From: Procambarus clarkii | Taxonomy: Eukaryota; Arthropoda; Malacostraca; Decapoda; Cambaridae | Direction: 5' to 3' | Length of the DNA stretch: 64,000 nucleotides | NCBI RefSeq assembly: GCF_040958095.1 | Contig: NC_091152.1 | Span: forward strand, 20,180,244-20,244,243 | In this document: piece after piece, positions 21,844 through 32,812 of the stretch | Numbering within the stretch: the first letter of the stretch is position 1 | How the letters are laid out: each line of letters starts with the position of its first letter | The notes under the pieces: model-generated | What the model saw: only the letters and a program-made list of their open reading frames with translations | Told to the model about the DNA's origin: nothing | The model's database searches: none | Program-made: the position numbers and the translations under genes

Positions 21844-22039
21844 CCGGCCTCCTAATACAACGTCCCATTTTTGACGTACAGGACATCTAAGGTTAAAAAA
21901 AATTGCGTTACTAGAAAACGGAAGCAAAGCGTGAGGGTGATACACTGTCCCGTTTTCTGTTTTGGGTCCTCTGGTAGGTTAGGATAAGGGCACGTTAGTA
22001 CGTTAGTTTCTTGACGATGGTGAGTATTAGGAGGACGGG
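21844..22039 (+). mobile_element. MITE-C, best copy
   Basis: Bounded by CCTCCTAATA and TATTAGGAGGACGGG, an inverted terminal repeat. The interior contains GTTACTAGAAAACGGAAGC and ACTGTCCCGTTTTCTGTTTT, then GGGTCCTCTGGTAGGTTAGG. A reverse-complement relative lies at 58,073-58,267 and a diverged one at 9,797. Confidence 0.7.
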
Positions 22040-22119
22040 TTGGTGTGTAAGACCAGCCACTCTTAAGACGAAGCCTATTCTGCCATTCTATTCCTATTCT
22101 ATTCTACCTATATTTAGGG

Positions 22120-22359
22120 AGCCGGTCGGCCGAGCGGACAGCACGCTGGACTTGTGATCCTGTGGTCGTGGGTTCAACCCCAGGCGCCGGCGAGAAACAA
22201 TGGGCAGAGTTTCTTTCACCCTATGCCCCTGTTACCTAGTAGTAAAATAGGTACCTGGGTGTTAGTCAGCTGTCACGGGCTGCTTCCTGGGGGGTGGAGG
22301 CCTGGTCGAGGACCGGGCCGCGGGGACACTAAAGCCCCGAAATCATCTCAAGATAACCT
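22120..22359 (+). mobile_element. tRNA-derived SINE (main family), full length
   Basis: The head has an acceptor-like GCCGG/CCGGC pairing, an A box (GGCCGAGCGG), an anticodon-like loop CTTGTGA and a B box (GGGTTCAACCCC). It is followed by the body, the GTAAAATAGGTACCTGG core, the LINE-like 3' end and an AGATAACCT tail. It is a Pol III-type retroposon dependent on a partner LINE, not a functional tRNA gene. Confidence 0.9.
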
Positions 22360-22398
22360 GGAGTGTTGAGAAGCAGAACAATTCCCTCAGGATTAGGA

Positions 22399-22455
22399 GG
22401 AGGCCTGGTCGACGACCGGGCCGCGGGGACACTAAGCCCCGGAAGCACCTGAAGG
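22399..22455 (+). mobile_element. LINE 3'-end fragment
   Basis: GGAGGCCTGGTCGACGACC, GGGCCGCGGGGACACTAAGC and CCCGGAAGCACCTGAAGG. It begins with the same bases that encode the last residues of LINE L3 at about 4,706-4,727 and then matches the SINE tail. Probably a severely 5'-truncated LINE. Confidence 0.6.
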
Positions 22456-22898
22456 TAGGCTAGGATCATTAGGTTAAGTTTCATTAGCAACATTAAGAGA
22501 AAAACATCCGGTTTGTCCAAAGTCAGTAACACTGAGGTGCTGCCATTACTGCTACATACTTTCTACTGCTCGATCATGTCCCTCTTTTTACGGTCCAGCA
22601 CAGCGTTACTGAAAGTCGTCTCATGTTAGGAGGCTGGGCGTGGGCGGTGGGCGTGAGGTGGGCGGTGGACACCTAGGCCAGGTGCAGGTGGGTGGAGATG
22701 GTGAGGGAGGTATCTAGGAGGCTGGAGAACGGAACATGTTTATCACAGAGTCGGCGTATGTTATTCTTGTGTTGCTCACGTGTGCCTCAAAGAATGAGGT
22801 GATTTGATAAAATGCTATGCCCAAGATTACCATCCGAGTGCCGGCGGGGAAGTGGTTCAAATAGCTTCGGTTAGTGGTTCAAATAGCTTCACTTCCTT
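22456..22898. other. unique stretch
   Basis: A G-rich GGGCGGTGGGCGTGAGG block lies near 22,640, and an imperfect direct duplication of AGTGGTTCAAATAGCTTC at about 22,851-22,892. No gene recognised. Confidence 0.45.
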
Positions 22899-23039
22899 TT
22901 GTCCGGTCGTGTTGGTCAAGTGGATTAAGGCGTCCTGTACATACCAGTTGCGTTGCTCCTGGCAGTATGGGTTCGAGTCACTTCTGGGGTGTGAGTTTTC
23001 AGTTGCATATAGTCCTGGGGACCATTCAGGCTTGTTCGC

Positions 23040-23110
<71 letters not shown>
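22899..23110 (+). mobile_element. tRNA-derived SINE (leucine-like head) with (TA)n tail
   Basis: A box in GTGTTGGTCAAGTGGATTAA, B box in GGGTTCGAGTCAC, then a short body (GGTGTGAGTTTTCAGTTGC) and a 3' (TA)n tail from 23,042. I recall this unit from crayfish sequence. Confidence 0.75.
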
Positions 23111-23116
<6 letters not shown>

Positions 23117-23277
23117 CAATGTCAGACCACGGAGGAAAAATGAAACAGGAATTTCCTTAAGTACTTTCGTATATTAATACATCTTCAGAAGTGCCTCCTT
23201 CTGAAGATGTATTAATATACGAAAGTACTTAAGGAAATTCCTGTTTCATTTTCCTCCGTGGTCTGACATTGTCATAT
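23111..23277. mobile_element. foldback element E (about 167-bp palindrome)
   Basis: The arm from GACAATGTCAGACCACGGAG to CATCTTCAGAAG is mirrored by CTTCTGAAGATG through CTCCGTGGTCTGACATTGTC. The stem is about 80 bp and the loop 6 bases (TGCCTC). The single defect is 5 A against 4 T in the arms. It sits in the TA tail of the preceding SINE. Confidence 0.85.
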
Positions 23278-23315
23278 TTTTAATCACGTGTTTATTTTCG
23301 TGATATACACACACT

Positions 23316-23815
<500 letters not shown>

Positions 23816-24490
23816 TGTGCGTGTACTCATCTAGTTATGCTTGCGGGGGGGGGGGGGGTTGAGCTTCGGCTCTTTGGTCCCTCCTCTCAACAGGTATACA
23901 GGTTCCTGAGCCTATTGGGCTCTATCATGTGTGTGTATGTGTATGTGTGTGTGTTTTCACCTAGTTGTATTCACCTAGTTATGCTTGCGAGGGTTGAGCT
24001 CTGGCTCTTTAGTCCCTCCACTCAACTGTCAATCAACAGGTGTACAGGTTCCTGAGCCTATTGGGCTCTATCATGTGTGTGTATGTGTATGTGTGTGTGT
24101 TTTCACCTAGTTGTATTCACCTAGTTATGCTTGCGAGGGTTGAGCTCTGGCTCTTTAGTCCCTCCACTCAACTGTCAATCAACAGGTGTACAGGTTCCTG
24201 AGCCTATTGGGCTCTATCATGTGTGTGTATGTGTATGTGTGTGTGTTTTCACCTAGTTGTATTCACCTAGTTATGCTTGCGAGGGTTGAGCTTCGGCTCT
24301 TTGGTCCCTCCACTCAACTGTCAATCAACAGGTGTACAGGTTCCTGAGCCTATTGGGCTCTATCGTGTGTGTGTATGTGTATGTGTTTGTGTATTCACCT
24401 AGTTGTATTCACCTAGTTATGATTGCGGGGGGTTGAGCTTCGGCTCTTTAGTCCCTCCTTTCAACTGTCAATCTACTGGTGTACAGATTC
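23816..24490 (-). repeat. 146-bp tandem array of a LINE L2 3' tail
   Basis: TCTATCATGTGTGTG-like words recur at 23,921, 24,067, 24,213 and 24,359, an exact 146-bp spacing. Each unit is the L2 3' UTR on the minus strand (CCAATAGGCTCAGGAACCTG, CAGTTGAGTGGAGGG, AACCCTCGCAAGCATAAC) plus a CA-rich tail. Confidence 0.9.
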
Positions 24491-24492
24491 TG

Positions 24493-24697
24493 CAACCCGT
24501 TCTCGCACTTTCTTTAAGTCAATATTGACTTATTAAATAAGTGCATATGTGACATACTAATTTATTGTGAATATTTTAGTTTACCTTGAAAAGCTTCATA
24601 GAAAACACCGACTTAACCTAACCTTCTTAGTATGTTAAGATAAGCATCTTATTGCTTCGTAATTACAATTATTACTTAACCTATTATAGGTATAGGT
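24493..24697 (+). mobile_element. foldback element B, left arm only
   Basis: From the terminus CAACCCGTTCTCGCA to the palindrome centre (AACCTATTATAGGTATAGG); the right arm is absent. It interrupts LINE L2, between its 3' UTR on the left and its last codons on the right. Confidence 0.8.
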
Positions 24698-25218
24698 ACA
24701 TTCTTGTGCTTCTCGAGCTCTATCATATCAACATTTGAAACTGTGTATGGAGTCAGCCTCCACCACATCACTGCCAATGCATTCCACCTGTTAACTACTC
24801 TGACACTGAAAAAGTTCTTTCTAATGTCTCTGTGGCTCATGTCCACCTGTGTCCCCTTGTTCGTGTCCCACCAGTGTTGAATAATCCATCCTTGTCCACC
24901 CTGTCAATTCCCCTGAGAATTTTGTATGTGGTGATCATGTCTGGTAGCTGAGCGGACAGAACACTGGACGAGTGATCCTGTGGTCCCGTCACAGTCAGCT
25001 GTCACGGGCTGCTTCCTGGGGGTGGAGGCCTGGTCAAGGACCGGGCCGCGGGGACACTAAAGCCCCGAAATCATCTCAAGATAACCTCAAGATAGAGATA
25101 AAAAGCTCTTCTGTCTTCCAGAGACGTGAGGTGCAGTTCACGTAGTCTGTCCTCGTAACTCATGCCTCTTAGTTCTGGGACTAGTCTAGTGGCATACCTC
25201 TGAACTTTTTCCAGCTTC
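24698..25218 (-). pseudogene. LINE L2 reverse-transcriptase C-terminus, interrupted
   Basis: Reading the minus strand from 25,218: KKLEKVQRYATRLVPELRG, then SYEDRLRELHLTSLEDRR. A SINE interrupts (24,942-25,094), after which DMITTYKILRGIDRVDKDG and HRDIRKNFFSVRVVNRWNAL-like sequence follow, with frameshifts. It ends near DSIHSFKC with a stop in place of the next residue. It aligns with L1 at 26,775-27,452. The palm catalytic region is absent and the copy is dead. Confidence 0.8.
24942..25094 (+). mobile_element. SINE (main family) inserted in LINE L2, internally deleted
   Basis: The head (GCTGAGCGGACAGAACACTG, GTGATCCTGTGGTCCC) jumps directly to CAGTCAGCTGTCACGGGC, so the B box and body are lost. 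The standard 3' end and CTCAAGATAACCTCAAGATA tail are present. Confidence 0.8.
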
Positions 25219-25220
25219 TT

Positions 25221-25446
25221 GTGTGTACTCACCTAGTTGTGTTTGCGTGGGTTGAGCTCTGGCTCTTTGGTCCCGCCTCTCAACTGTCAATCAACAGGTG
25301 TACAGGTTCCTGAGCCTATTGGGCTCTATCATGTGTGTATGTGTATGTGTGTGTGTATTCACCTAGTTGTATTCCCCTAGTCGTGTTTGCGGGGGTTGAG
25401 CTCTGCTCTTTCGGCCCGCCTCTCAACTATCAATCAACTGTTACTA
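25221..25446 (-). mobile_element. two further LINE L2 3'-tail units
   Basis: Two copies of the same 3' UTR seen at 16,454 and 23,816 (GAGGCGGGACCAAAGAGCC on the minus strand), separated by a TG-rich tract. Confidence 0.7.
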
Positions 25447-25495
25447 ACTACTATTTTTTCCTCCCCCCCCCCCCCTCCCACACACACACACAGAA

Positions 25496-25660
25496 AGTAG
25501 CCCGTGACAGCTGACTAACTCTCAGGAACCTATTTACTGCTAGGTGACAGGGGTATTAGGGTGAAAGAAACTCTGCTCGTCGTTTCTCGGCGCCGGGAAT
25601 CGAACCCGGGCTACAGGATTACGTGTCCAGCGTGCTATCCACACAGCCACCGGCGCAAAA
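25496..25660 (-). mobile_element. tRNA-derived SINE, antisense, 3'-truncated
   Basis: On the minus strand: GCGCCGGTGGCTGTGTGG (A box), ACGCTGGACACGTAATCC, then GGGTTCGATTCCC (B box) and a body ending TGACAGCTGTCACGGGC-like. The LINE-derived 3' end is missing. Confidence 0.8.
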
Positions 25661-25765
25661 CTAATTTAGATTACTGTTTTACTTTACTTTTCCTGTGTAG
25701 GTCAGCTGGGAACAGGACCACACCAGACTGTCCCACAACAGTGCAGACGCCCCCGCCCCCTGATA

Positions 25766-25840
25766 TGTACGGGCTCACCATAGCCCGTGCTACTTGGAAC
25801 ATTTTGTTCCAAGTAGCGAATCTTAAACAACAACAACCCC
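25766..25840. repeat. double-hairpin element F
   Basis: CGGGCT and AGCCCG pair around CACCAT. CTACTTGGAAC and GTTCCAAGTAG pair perfectly around ATTTT. A CAACAACAAC tract follows. Its reverse complement is at 61,303-61,383, so this is an interspersed family. Confidence 0.7.
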
Positions 25841-25876
25841 TGATTTGGGGCGTGACATAAGCTTGTATATTATATA

Positions 25877-25981
<105 letters not shown>

Positions 25982-26126
25982 CTGTATGATAGGAGTAAGA
26001 GAGTGGTAGAGAGCTGGAGGAAGAGGTAGTGTGGGCCGCAGGGCACCAAGCGGACCTCAGGAGACAGGCTGAATTCACCCAGGGCGAAGATCAGGTCCCC
26101 AGAAGGTAATGTGTGTGATCTTTGTA

Positions 26127-26279
26127 CAGGCGAGGAGTCACAATAACGTGGCTGAAGTATGTTGACCAGACCACACACACTAGAAGGTGAAGGGACGACG
26201 ACGACGTTTCGGTCCGTCCTGGACCATTCTCAAGCCGATTGACGTCCCTTCACCTTCTAATGTGTGTGGTCTGGTCAAC
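26127..26279 (+). mobile_element. foldback element D with 14-bp target-site duplication
   Basis: Left extension CAGGCGAGGAGTCACAATAA, then GTTGACCAGACC, the palindromic arm and GGTCTGGTCAAC at the right end. Part of the right arm is deleted. GTGTGTGATCTTTG (26,111-26,124) and GTGCGTTATCTTTG (26,280-26,293) flank it and match at 12 of 14 bases. Confidence 0.8.
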
Positions 26280-26293
26280 GTGCGTTATCTTTG

Positions 26294-26733
26294 ATATTTT
26301 CCACGTGCGTAATGTTTATATTGCCAGTGTTAGATCAGGAATTTTGTTTGATCAATATCATATTTTCTTCTCAATAAACCCATGTTAAACTTTCCATCTG
26401 TGGCAATTAAATAGAACCTTTCACACTCCTCTGTGTAAAGTTTTGTTAACAACCGGCCCGTGATGAATGACAGTTAAAAAACGACTATGAAAGTCAAGCA
26501 ATGTTTCTTGCCTCATTGCTTGATATAACTGAGAGTCAAGATGGTGACAGTGGTTAATTTATAATTCTCCGTGTAGCATTTCCTTGTGCAGATACCATGG
26601 GTCTTGGATATAACCATCAATGGTCCACTATATTTCGCTTCATATTACCTTGAATATATAATCTAAATTATCAGTGTTCAATAACCGCAGTGTCCAGACC
26701 CCCACTCACACTATGTGTAGCAGAGATGCTCAG
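26294..26733. other. unique AT-rich stretch
   Basis: No gene, tandem unit or element recognised. Confidence 0.4.
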
Positions 26734-26774
26734 AGAAATGGCTACTGGAGTTCAACACGAGCAAATGTAAAGTT

Positions 26775-27452
26775 ATGGAAATGGGACTAGGAGATAGGAG
26801 ACCAAAGGGACAGTACACAATGAAGGGGAACAGCCTACCTGTAACGACGCGTGAGAGAGACCTGGGGGTGGACGTAACACCTAATCTATCTCCTGAGGCA
26901 CATATAAATAGGATAACGACAGCAGCGTACTCTACACTGGCAAAAGTTAGAACATCATTCAGAAACCTAAGTAAGGAGGCATTTAGGGCGCTTTACACTG
27001 CCTACGTAAGGCCAGTCTTAGAGTATGCCGCCTCATCATGGAGTCCCCATCTGAAGAAACATATAATGAAACTGGAAAAGGTTCAGAGGTTTGCAACGAG
27101 ACTCGTCCCAGAGCTACGAGGGATGGGGTATGAGGAGCGCCTGAGGGAACTGTGCCTTACGACACTAGAAAGAAGAAGGGAGAGGGGGGACATGATAGGA
27201 ACGTATAAAATACTCAGAGGGATTGACAGAGTGGACATAGACGAAATGTTCACACGTAATAATAACAGAACGAGGGGTCATGGGTGGAAACTGGAAACTC
27301 AGATGAGTCACAGAGATGTTAGGAAGTTTTCTTTTAGCGTGAGAGTAGTGGGAAAATGGAATGCACTTCAGGAACAGGTTGTGGAAGCAAATACTATTCA
27401 TAATTTTAAAACCAGGTATGATAGGGAAATGGGACAGGAGTCATTGCTGTAA
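26775..27452 (+). pseudogene. LINE L1 reverse-transcriptase C-terminal fragment (225 codons)
   Basis: Longest plausible coding sequence in the window. Similarity to non-LTR reverse transcriptases already starts at about 26,734 (WLLEFNTSKCKVM), just downstream of where the catalytic palm motif would lie; an in-frame stop precedes it. It continues with RDLGVDVTPNLSPEAHI, then YVRPVLEYAASSWSP and KLEKVQRFATRLVPELRG (thumb and post-RT region), and SHRDVRKFSFSVRVV near the end, finishing at GQESLL-stop. This is the usual C-terminal tip of these elements. It lacks the endonuclease and palm, so it is a 5'-truncated, inactive copy. The frame is intact, and the tip differs from the copy at 63,794 at three of 68 residues, so the family looks young. 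Confidence 0.85.
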
Positions 27453-27548
27453 ACAACCGATGCTCGAAAGGCGGGATCTAAGAGTCAATGCTCGATCCTG
27501 CAGACACAAATAGGCGAGTATAAATAGGTGAGTACACACACACACACA
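27453..27548 (+). mobile_element. LINE L1 3' UTR with (AC)n tail
   Basis: GGCGGGATCTAAGAGTCAAT, GCTCGATCCTGCAGACAC, then AGGTGAGTACACACAC. The same order, on the other strand, is seen at 63,641-63,793, which defines the 3' end of the family. Confidence 0.75.
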
Positions 27549-27672
27549 CCGTCAGTAGTTTCAAAGCGTTATATGACAAAGAGTGCTGGGAAGACGGGAC
27601 ACCACGAGCGTAGCTCTCATCCTGTAACTACACTTAGGTAATTACACTTAGGTAATTACACACACACACACA
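27549..27672 (+). mobile_element. LINE 3'-end fragment (L4) with (AC)n tail
   Basis: Reads FKALYDKECWEDGTPRA-stop, followed by two copies of CACTTAGGTAATTA and a CA run. It resembles other decapod LINE C-termini; only the last codons are left. Confidence 0.5.
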
Positions 27673-28678
27673 CATGAAGAAGTGGGTAAAAAATGAACCG
27701 TAGAGAATAGGAGCGACCTGTGAACACTTCGTGAACCCCGGGGTTCGCATCCCAGGCAGAACAGGTCACGAAAACCTCCAACGAGTTGTGTGCTCTGACC
27801 CTTGACCTGATGGGGGGGGGGGGGGTAGGGTTATCACGGCCTGCTGGGGGGTGGAGGGGGAGGGGAAGGTGCTTGCTGGGGGTGAGAGCGTGGTGCTGGG
27901 GGGCCAAGACAGTCTCCTGCTGAGACATCCCTTTGTCTGGTTAGAGGTCAGAGGTCACTGGTTGTAACGGGGATCGAGGCTCGTCCTGCACCCCCGTGGA
28001 CCAGGCACCTAGCGGCCAGTGGTAGTGGGGTACCCCCACAACCTTCACCCATCTCTATACATTCCCTTTTCCTTAATTACTTTATTAAGCCCCCCAAGAC
28101 CCATCCAATGGGTGTGGGGGGGGGGGAACAGGTCCCGAGTCCCACAATGGGGCTGAGGAACAAGGGGCCGTACAAACGAGGTCATTAGCATTTGTTGTAA
28201 ACTTGTTGCAGTTTTGAATGTGCCTCAAATTTGTTGATAGTTACAAAGGAAATGATGTAATTGCAGTATTGTAGTTAACCCGGTGATACATGGTTACGAT
28301 ATCAGCAATTAGCAGACTTGCAGGCCGTGCAAGCTTGCAGTGTGTGCACTATCAACAATCATTTCAGATTTTTGCCATAGTTACAAAGTGGATTGAGGTA
28401 TATGCACAGTTCTGCTGACCCAGAACACATATTGACTTCAGCAGACGGTACAAACTTCAGCAGTCACTTGCAGCAGAGCCCGGGCCAGCAGCAGTGACGT
28501 CGACATGTCTGCTGACTTAACTGGATGACCCTTAGACATGCGGCTCTTCCCGATAGATGGGAAAAGCTAATGTAAATTTGACTTTGTCTCATGTATGATA
28601 AATGTTGTTGGAGTTCTCAGTATATTATGTGTCTCTCGGAGCTCGCAAACTAAAGGGCTCCCTTCATAAGAGGACCAG
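27673..28678. other. unique stretch with G-rich tracts
   Basis: G homopolymers at about 27,812-27,825 and 28,118-28,126, and GGGGTGGAGGGGGAGGGG-like DNA at about 27,846-27,866. No gene recognised. Confidence 0.45.
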
Positions 28679-31000
28679 CCCTTAAAGTTAGCCAGCCCTT
28701 GCTAACTTAGGAGTTATCTTGTGCCCTTAAAGTTAGCCAGCCCTCGCAAACTTAGGAGCCCTCTTGTACCCTTAAAGTTAGCCAGCCCTCGCTAACTTAG
28801 GAGCCCTCTTGTACCCTTAAAGTTAGCCAGCCCTCGCTAACTTAGGAGCCCTCTTGTACCCTTAAAGTTAGCCAGCCCTCGCTAACTTAGGAGCCCTCTT
28901 GTACCCTTAAAGTTAGCCAGCCCTTGCTAACTTAGGAGTTATCTTGTGCCCTTAAAGTTAGCCAGCCCTTGCTAACTTAGGAGTTATCTTGTGCCCTTAA
29001 AGTTAGCCAGCCCTCGCTAACTTAGGAGATCTCTTGTACCCTTAAAGTTAGCCAGCCCTCGCTAACTTAGGAGTTATCTTGTACCCTTAAAGTTAGCCAG
29101 CCCTCGCTAACTTAGGAGCCCTCTTGTACCCTTAAAGTTAGCCAGCCCTCGCTAACTTAGGAGCCCTCTTGTACCCTTAAAGTTAGCCAGCCCTCGCTAA
29201 CTTAGGAGCCCTCTTGTACCCTTAAAGTTAGCCAGCCCTCGCTAACTTAGGAGCCCTCTTGTACCCTTAAAGTTAGCCAGCCCTTGCTAACTTAGGAGTT
29301 ATCTTGTGCCCTTAAAGTTAGCCAGCCCTTGCTAACTTAGGAGTTATCTTGTGCCCTTAAAGTTAGCCAGCCTTCGCTAACTTAGGAGATCTCTTGTACC
29401 CTTAAAGTTAGCCAGCCCTCGCTAACTTAGGAGTTATCTTGTACCCTTAAAGTTAGCCAGCCCTCGCTAACTTAGGAGCCCTCTTGTACCCTTAAAGTTA
29501 GCCAGCCCTCGCTAACTTAGGAGCCCTCTTGTACCCTTAAAGTTAGCCAGCCCTTGCTAACTTAGGAGCCCTCTTGTACCCTTAAAGTTAGCCAGCCCTT
29601 GCTAACTTAGGAGTTATCTTGTGCCCTTAAAGTTAGCCAGCCCTTGCTAACTTAGGAGTTATCTTGTGCCCTTAAAGTTAGCCAGCCCTCGCTAACTTAG
29701 GAGATCTCTTGTACCCTTAAAGTTAGCCAGCCCTCGCTAACTTAGGAGTTATCTTGTACCCTTAAAGTTAGCCAGCCCTCGCTAACTTAGGAGCCCTCTT
29801 GTACCCTTAAAGTTAGCCAGCCCTCGCTAACTTAGGAGCCCTCTTGTGCCCTTAAAGTTAGCCAGCCCTTGCTAACTTAGGAGTTATCTTGTGCCCTTAA
29901 AGTTAGCCAGCCCTTGCTAACTTAGGAGTTATCTTGTGCCCTTAAAGTTAGCCAGCCCTCGCTAACTTAGGAGATCTCTTGTGCCCTTAAAGTTAGCCAG
30001 CCCTCGCTAACTTAGGAGCCCTCTTGTGCCCTTAAAGTTAGCCAGCCCTCGCTAACTTAGGAGCCCTCTTGTGCCCTTAAAGTTAGCCAGCCCTCGCTAA
30101 CTTAGGAGTTCTCTTGTGCCCTTAAAGTTAGCCAGCCCTCGCTAACTTAGGAGCCCTCTTGTGCCCTTAAAGTTAGCCAGCCCTCGCTAACTTAGGAGCC
30201 CTCTTGTGCCCTTAAAGTTAGCCAGCCCTTGCTAACTTAGGAGTTCTCTTGTGCCCTTAAAGTTAGCCAGCCCTCTTGTGCCCTTAAAGTTAGCCAGCCC
30301 TTGCTAACTTAGGAGTTATCTTGTGCCCTTAAAGTTAGCCAGCCCTTGCTAACTTAGGAGTTATCTTGTGCCCTTAAAGTTAGCCAGCCCTTGCTAACTT
30401 AGGAGTTATCTTGTGCCCTTAAAGTTAGCCAGCCCTTGCTAACTTAGGAGTTATCTTGTGCCCTTAAAGTTAGCCAGCCCTTGCTAACTTAGGAGTTATC
30501 TTGTGCCCTTAAAGTTAGCCAGCCCTCGCTAACTTAGGAGTTATCTTGTACCCTTCAAGTTGGCCAGCCCTCGCTAACTTAGGAGTTATCTTGTACCCTT
30601 CAAGTTGGCCAGCCCTCGCTAACTTAGGAGTTATCTTGTACCCTTCAAGTTGGCCAGCCCTCGCTAACTTAGGAGTTATCTTGTACCCTTCAAGTTGGCC
30701 AGCCCTCGCTAACTTAGGAGTTATCTTGTACCCTTCAAGTTGGCCAGCCCTCGCTAACTTAGGAGTTATCTTGTACCCTTCAAGTTGGCCAGCCCTCGCT
30801 AACTTAGGAGTTATCTTGTACCCTTCAAGTTGGCCAGCCCTCGCTAACTTAGGAGTTACCTTGTGCCCTTAAAGTTAGCCAGCCCTCGCTAACTAAGGAG
30901 TTATCTTGTACCCTTCAAGTTGGCCAGCCCTCGCTAACTTAGGAGTTACCTTGTGCCCTTAAAGTTAGCCAGCCCTCGCTAACTAAGGAGTTATCTTGTG
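28679..31000. repeat. 45-bp satellite, left-contig part
   Basis: About 52 units containing CCCTTAAAGTTAGCCAGCCC and GCTAACTTAGGAG plus a variable (GCCC, GTTA, GATC or GTTC)TCTTGT part. AAGTTAGC and GCTAACTT form a perfect 8-bp stem in most units. Variants recur in an eight-unit, 360-bp order. A subset with CTTCAAGTTGGCC is locally homogenised at 30,546-30,872. The contig ends inside this array. Confidence 0.97.
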
Positions 31001-31500
31001 NNNNNNNNNNNNNNNNNNNNNNNNNNNNNNNNNNNNNNNNNNNNNNNNNNNNNNNNNNNNNNNNNNNNNNNNNNNNNNNNNNNNNNNNNNNNNNNNNNNN
31101 NNNNNNNNNNNNNNNNNNNNNNNNNNNNNNNNNNNNNNNNNNNNNNNNNNNNNNNNNNNNNNNNNNNNNNNNNNNNNNNNNNNNNNNNNNNNNNNNNNNN
31201 NNNNNNNNNNNNNNNNNNNNNNNNNNNNNNNNNNNNNNNNNNNNNNNNNNNNNNNNNNNNNNNNNNNNNNNNNNNNNNNNNNNNNNNNNNNNNNNNNNNN
31301 NNNNNNNNNNNNNNNNNNNNNNNNNNNNNNNNNNNNNNNNNNNNNNNNNNNNNNNNNNNNNNNNNNNNNNNNNNNNNNNNNNNNNNNNNNNNNNNNNNNN
31401 NNNNNNNNNNNNNNNNNNNNNNNNNNNNNNNNNNNNNNNNNNNNNNNNNNNNNNNNNNNNNNNNNNNNNNNNNNNNNNNNNNNNNNNNNNNNNNNNNNNN
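31001..31500. other. assembly gap of exactly 500 N
   Basis: Fixed-size N run, typical of a scaffolding join of unknown length. Confidence 0.99.
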
Positions 31501-32282
31501 AGTTCCTCACCCGTCAAGTTCTTCACCCGTCAAGTTCCTCACCCGTCAAGTTCCTCACCCGTCAAGTTCCTCACCCGTCAAGTTCTTCACCCGTCAAGTT
31601 CCTCACCCGTCAAGTTCTTCACCCGTCAAGTTCCTCACCCGTCAAGTTCCACCCCCCCCTCACCCGTCAAGTTCCTCACCCGTCAAGTTCTTCACCCGTC
31701 AAGTTCCTCACCCATCAAGTTCTTCACCCGTCAATTTCCTCACCCGTCAAGTTCCTCACCCGTCAAGTTCTTCACCCGTCAAGTTCCTCACCCATCAAGT
31801 TCTTCACCCGTCAAGTTCTTCACCCGTCAAGTTCCTCACCCGTCAAGTTCTTCACCCGTCAAGTTCCTCACCCATCAAGTTCTTCACCCATCAAGTTCTT
31901 CACCCGTCAATTTCCTCACCCGTCAAGTTCCTCACCCGTCAAGTTCTTTACCCGTCAAGTTCCTCACCCGTCAAGTTCTTTACCCGTCAAGTTCCTCACC
32001 CGTCAAGTTCCTCACCCGTCAAGTCCCTCACCCGTCAAGTTCCTCACCCGTCAAGTTCTTTACCCGTCAAGTTCCTCACCCGTCAAGTCCCTCACCCGTC
32101 AAGTTCCTCACCCGTCAAGTTCTTTACCCGTCAAGTTCCTGACCCAAGTTCTTCACCCATAAAGTTCCTGACCCGTCAAGTTCCTCACCCGTCAAGTTCT
32201 TTACCCGTCAAGTTCCTCACCCGTCAAGTTCTTTACCCGTCAAGTTCCTCACTCGTCAAGTCCCTCACCCGTCAAGTCCCCC
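31501..32282. repeat. 16-bp minisatellite (AGTTCCTCACCCGTCA)n, copy 2
   Basis: Begins at the contig edge inside the array. It contains an odd interruption (TTCCACCCCCCCCTCACC at about 31,646-31,662) absent from copy 1, and differs from it by a few units. Confidence 0.95.
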
Positions 32283-32473
32283 TTTTTAGTTCCCGACCGT
32301 CAAATCTTCTCAGTCAATCCCCCTCTGTCAATCCCCCCTCCTGTCTATAGGCCTATCTAATAAGCCTTTTTAAGCTTGACAGAATATGATCTGTTATAGA
32401 GATCATACGAGTATATACTTCGTATGTAATATACTTCCTTCGTTATATACTTCGTTATAAACTTCTCTTATAA

Positions 32474-32672
32474 CCCGTCCTCAACAAACAACTTCACTAT
32501 TCGCTCATATGCCTCACTAAAGCTAAAAAAAAAATGTCGTACTAGAAACTGGAAGCGGTTGGCGAAAGTGACCAACTGTCCCGTTTTCTGTTGTGGGTCC
32601 TCTGGCTTAGTTAACTTAGGAGAGCAAACTTCCAATTTGACAGTTTCCCTGACGTGTTGAAACTTTAGGAGA
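32474..32672 (+). mobile_element. MITE-C diverged, copy of 9,797
   Basis: Identical by eye to its counterpart. Confidence 0.6.
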
Positions 32673-32775
32673 ACTTCCTGCCCTCCTAACCTGCCAGGGG
32701 ATCCTTAACTTGCTATCTGGGGGCCCATTTCATTTGGAAAATAAATTTCTATTTTGGATTACGGCAATTTTTGAC

Positions 32776-32812
32776 CGCATGCTATCATCCGTAGATAGGA
32801 TGATAGCATGCG
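32776..32812. other. 15-bp-stem hairpin, copy of 10,099
   Basis: Same perfect stem and 7-base loop. Confidence 0.8.

Noticed and set aside
22120..22195. Possible functional tRNA gene at SINE heads (also 58,282, 59,053 and 25,590-25,660)
   Set aside because: A and B boxes are present, but the heads are fused to SINE bodies, occur in several diverged copies and do not form clean cloverleaf arms.
30939..32350. Open frames of 175-450 codons made largely of X
   Set aside because: They span the N gap and carry no information.
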